Below, piece by piece: positions 61,316 through 64,000 of a stretch of DNA of 64,000 nucleotides. Origin of the DNA: Deltaproteobacteria bacterium. Lineage in GTDB: Bacteria > Myxococcota > B64-G9. The notes below the pieces were generated by a model. It made no database searches, was not told where the DNA came from, and saw only the letters and a list, made by a program, of their open reading frames with translations. Numbering within the stretch: the stretch's first letter is position 1; every line of letters starts with the position of its first letter. Location: contig JAFCZJ010000010.1 of assembly GCA_019314375.1 (NCBI GenBank), forward strand, positions 1 to 64,000, given 5' to 3'. The position numbers and the translations under genes were made by a program.

Positions 61316-62761
61316 ATGACGAGCGAAAAAGCCGGTCGGTGGACTCCCGCTTGGACCTTGGGTTTGGTCTTGTTCCTTGCGACCCTCGTGCGCGGGGTGG
61401 TGGCGGCCAAGCTTGATTTGAGTCCGGACGAAGCCTACTACTGGACATGGTCCCAACAGTGGCTTCTCGGTTATTTCGATCATCCGCCCATGGTGGCCTG
61501 GCTCATCGGGATCAGCACGACTTTGTTCGGGCACAACGAGTTGGCGGTTCGTCTGCCTGCCCTGCTTCTGAGTGTGGTTAGCGTTTGGGCCTTGTTCCGC
61601 ATTACAGAACGCCTGGTGGAAGATGCCAAAGTGGCCATGTGGGTGGCCTTGCTTGCTTGCAGCACGCCTTTGATGGCCGTGGGCTCCATCATCCATACAC
61701 CGGATGCGGCTTTGTCCGCGGCCTGGGCCTGGGCGCTGGTTTTCGCCATGGACGCCATGCGCAAAAATCGCTGGCGCGATTGGTTGGGACTTGGCTTGGC
61801 TTTGGGCTTGGGCTTGTTGGCCAAGGCCAGCGCCTGGTTGTTGTTGCCCGGGCTGGGGCTCTTCGTTCTCACCAGCAAGGCCGGCCGTGATCGGTTGATG
61901 GGGGTTGGGCCGGTTCTTGCCGTGTTCGTGGCCCTCCTCCTGGCTGCACCCAACCTGTGGTGGGAGCTTGGTCACGGGGGTCAGAGTTTGGGATTTCAAT
62001 GGGCGCATGTCTTTGGGGAACTCCGATTCAGACCCTTGGGGGTGCTTGATTTTCTTGGGGCGCAGGCCGGCGTGATCAGCCCCTTGATTTTTGTCGCCTG
62101 CATCGTGTTTTGGTTTACCGGCTGGCGTCGTGGCGTCCGTTTCGGTCGGCCCGAGGCCTATTTGCTTTGGTGTACTTCGGGGCCTTGGATCATTGGCTTT
62201 TTGCTTCTTTCTTCGCTGCAGCGGGTTGAGGCCAATTGGCCGGCGCCCGTCTATTTGGCGGCGCTGCCTGGCATGGCCTGGGCCCTGCTCGGCGGCGGCA
62301 CTTATTTGCGGCGCCGGAAACTTTGGGTGAGTTTGGCCTTGGGCCTTTCCTTGGTGACCACCTTGATCGTGCACGCGCATGCGCTGTCGCCCTTTTTGCC
62401 TTTGCCCGCGGATCGAGATCCGACCGCCCGCTTGCGGGGCTGGAAGGAACTGAGCATCCAGGCCGTAGCCGACGCCGATGCCCTGGGTGTTTGTATGGCT
62501 TCCGAGGGGTACGGACCCGTGAGCGAACTGGCTTTTTACAGCCAGCGGTCTGTCGCCTATGAGCCCAACTCCACCAGGCGTTCGCAGTTTGATCTCAATC
62601 CAGAATCGGATCGATGTTCGGGTTGGTTGGTCTTACAGCCCGTCACCAGCCAGCATAAGCCCAGGCGCTGCCAGGGAAATCAAGAACGCTTGCGCCTGAG
62701 CCCCAGGGATTCGCGATTTGTATGGTGGGTTTGTGGCCATGCAGAAGAGGCCAAACCATGA
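61316..62761 (+). CDS. GT39/ArnT-like membrane glycosyltransferase
   Basis: 481 aa, about ten membrane helices. The first periplasmic loop has DLSPDEAYYWTWSQQWLLGYFDHPP (in parts), with the Asp-Glu pair used by GT-C enzymes, then MVAWLIG and LAVRLPALL. The family transfers sugars from polyprenyl phosphate to lipid A or proteins in the periplasm. Placed after lpxB and the polyprenyl-phosphate transferase, a lipid A or glycan modification role is likely. The stop overlaps the next start. Confidence 0.88.
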   Translation: MTSEKAGRWTPAWTLGLVLFLATLVRGVVAAKLDLSPDEAYYWTWSQQWLLGYFDHPPMVAWLIGISTTLFGHNELAVRLPALLLSVVSVWALFRITERLVEDAKVAMWVALLACSTPLMAVGSIIHTPDAALSAAWAWALVFAMDAMRKNRWRDWLGLGLALGLGLLAKASAWLLLPGLGLFVLTSKAGRDRLMGVGPVLAVFVALLLAAPNLWWELGHGGQSLGFQWAHVFGELRFRPLGVLDFLGAQAGVISPLIFVACIVFWFTGWRRGVRFGRPEAYLLWCTSGPWIIGFLLLSSLQRVEANWPAPVYLAALPGMAWALLGGGTYLRRRKLWVSLALGLSLVTTLIVHAHALSPFLPLPADRDPTARLRGWKELSIQAVADADALGVCMASEGYGPVSELAFYSQRSVAYEPNSTRRSQFDLNPESDRCSGWLVLQPVTSQHKPRRCQGNQERLRLSPRDSRFVWWVCGHAEEAKP

Positions 62762-63186
62762 ACATGGAGCCCAGGGAATCCGAAGATCAACTTGAAGAGA
62801 TCCCCGAGATTCCTGAAAACGAGCGTTTCGGTTGGGCCGCCTATTTCGGTGTCATCACCGGCTTGGTTCTTGGGATTCTTGCCGCGGCCTTAGGCGCGGA
62901 ATTGTTATTGGCGCTGTGGCCGGAGCGGGACTACGCCGAGGTGTTATGGCATGTGGCAAGCCCCCTGCTTGCCCTGCTCGGGCTGGTCTTCGGTGGATTT
63001 GGTTTTCATCAGGCTTTCCGCGGACAGAAGGTTCTCCCGGGGATGATTTTCGTTGTGGTTTTGGCCGTGAGCATGATGCTGCTGTTTCGTCCCGCGGCCT
63101 TTGGGTGGATTCAGCGTCCGTCCGAACAGTCCCAGTCCGCTTCCGTCGGACAGGACCAAAATGCACCAAACCCGCCAGGGGATTGA
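62758..63186 (+). CDS. Small membrane protein of unknown function
   Basis: 142 aa from ATG 62758, overlapping the GT39 stop (ATGA), with AGAGG upstream. An acidic N-terminus (RESEDQLEEIPEIPENE) precedes three hydrophobic helices (~24-52, ~62-82, ~95-113) and a Ser/Gln-rich tail. No family is recognised. Its place at the end of the lipid A operon suggests an envelope role. Confidence 0.75.
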   Translation: MNMEPRESEDQLEEIPEIPENERFGWAAYFGVITGLVLGILAAALGAELLLALWPERDYAEVLWHVASPLLALLGLVFGGFGFHQAFRGQKVLPGMIFVVVLAVSMMLLFRPAAFGWIQRPSEQSQSASVGQDQNAPNPPGD

Positions 63187-63211
63187 CTTAGCGCGGAATT
63201 TCAGTGATAAT
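63183..63211 (+). promoter_or_regulatory. Sigma-70 type promoter of the PilZ-like gene
   Basis: TTGACT (63183-63188, overlapping the preceding stop codon) and GATAAT (63206-63211) are separated by 17 bases. The start would fall near 63218, about 19 bases before ATG 63237. Confidence 0.55.
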
Positions 63212-63236
63212 GTAATTGGGGGCCGAGGGGCAGGCC

Positions 63237-64000
63237 ATGGATGAGGAAGCCTCACAGTACCCCGCATGGGTAGACCGGCGTCGCTCGGCGCGACTGTTGG
63301 TAGCCAAAGACGGGGTCCACGTCAAAATTCGAGGGGGAAGAAGACGGATTCGCGTTCGGGATCTGAGCGCCGATGGCCTGCGTGGCGTTTGGCTCCCTGG
63401 CACCGAAGGGGAGGATTTGCAGGGAAGGCAGCGCTTGCTCTTGCCGGCGGGTTCTGAGTTGGGGATTGTTTTGCGACCCGTCACGGGAGAGGATGCTGGG
63501 CTTGTTCGGGCTTCTTTTCAAATTGAAAACAGGGACGACTATGGAGAGTTGAGCCACTTTTTGGCTGAGGGTTTTGTCGAACAAGCCTTGCGCTGGGACG
63601 ACTTGTCCAAGGCCTGGCCCGAAGGACTTGGGGCCTCCAGCCGGGATTGGGTCCGGCAGACAATTGAGCACTTCACGCTTCGACTGGGTCGGGAAGTGAG
63701 GGTCTTTGCGGGCGGGACGCCCTTGCCGATTCTGCTTCGGGTGAAGGAATTGGCCACCATCGCCGGTCGTCAGGTCTTGGTCTGCCGGTTGCGAGACGGG
63801 GCGCTGCATGGTTTGGCCAACTGTGGGGAAATGACCTTCGGTTTTGCCGGCGGTCATTCCGTGTACATGTTTCAGTCTTCCTTCTGGCAGGTCGAAGGCG
63901 ATGAGGTCTTGTTGCTCATGCCGGGGCGGCTTCGGCAAACCGCCTTCCGTCGGTCCAGGCGTAGCGCTCCTTTGGGAGACGGGGTGGAGGTCTGGATTCG
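63237..64000 (+). CDS. PilZ-like protein, 3' end beyond the window
   Basis: An open frame from ATG 63237 (GAGGGG upstream) to the right edge, 254 codons visible. Residues ~13-110 look like a PilZ domain: RRRSARLLV, then RVRDLSADGLRG, matching RxxxR and (D/N)xSxxG, the c-di-GMP-binding signature. The middle (~120-215) resembles a YcgR-N-type beta barrel. A new basic motif, RRSRRSAPLGDGVEV, begins just before the edge and may start a second PilZ domain. It would be a c-di-GMP receptor, perhaps acting on surface structures. The C-terminus is not seen. Confidence 0.7.
   Translation, partial: MDEEASQYPAWVDRRRSARLLVAKDGVHVKIRGGRRRIRVRDLSADGLRGVWLPGTEGEDLQGRQRLLLPAGSELGIVLRPVTGEDAGLVRASFQIENRDDYGELSHFLAEGFVEQALRWDDLSKAWPEGLGASSRDWVRQTIEHFTLRLGREVRVFAGGTPLPILLRVKELATIAGRQVLVCRLRDGALHGLANCGEMTFGFAGGHSVYMFQSSFWQVEGDEVLLLMPGRLRQTAFRRSRRSAPLGDGVEVWI

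Noticed and set aside
60530-62380. 616-codon minus-strand frame
   Set aside because: It is opposite three well-supported genes (lpxB, Dpm1-like, GT39) and is low-complexity Gln/Pro/His-rich, an artefact of high GC in the third codon position.

Overview
The window looks like a chromosomal segment of a GC-rich Gram-negative bacterium of the former Deltaproteobacteria, most like Myxococcota or Bradymonadia. This is inferred from gene content, not from a database search. The pointers are two Hanks-type Ser/Thr kinases, FHA and class III adenylate cyclase proteins, PEGA, kelch and 'DGDG/DCDD' metal-binding-repeat lipoproteins, FGE-fold (SUMF1) secreted proteins, a complete type II secretion operon ending in gspN, and lipid A genes. 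I saw no rRNA, tRNA, CRISPR array, integrase or transposase.

Left end (1-3.3 kb): the 5' end of a small membrane-protein gene runs off the edge. Next is a secreted FGE-fold protein whose last ~42 residues look like the variable region of a diversity-generating retroelement (DGR). Directly downstream is a broken avd accessory gene, split by a palindrome-bearing insertion and internally shortened. No reverse transcriptase or template repeat is present. A MntA/HepT toxin-antitoxin pair lies next to this decayed locus.

3.3-24 kb: threonine aldolase, a degenerate double-receiver protein, a release-factor-like GGQ protein and a membrane Ser/Thr kinase read leftwards. An FHA-GAF-cyclase and a zinc-ribbon Ser/Thr kinase read rightwards; the kinase gene is frameshifted at a 12-copy 9-bp repeat. 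A leftward envelope/lipoprotein operon follows (EamA transporter, lipoprotein, kelch protein, PEGA protein). Then come a large secreted orphan, dapF and two translationally coupled response regulators.

24-44 kb: two tandem, distantly related secreted/membrane proteins (850 and 826 aa, one with LysM); a small gene with a sigma-54 type promoter; a secreted TldD-like protease; a B12-enzyme-activation-like protein; a NapH/NapG-like fused iron-sulfur membrane protein; a lipoprotein/CHASE2-cyclase pair; an FGE protein with metal-binding repeats; two tandem GlgC paralogues; and an FHA protein.

44-58 kb: gspC-D-E-F-G-H-I-J-K-L-M-N forms one leftward operon. It starts at a near-consensus sigma-54 promoter and ends at a shared hairpin terminator.

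58-64 kb: a GC-rich palindromic repeat array, then a rightward envelope operon (Gfo/Idh/MocA oxidoreductase, lpxB, polyprenyl-phosphate glycosyltransferase, ArnT-like glycosyltransferase, small membrane protein) and a PilZ-like gene cut by the right edge.
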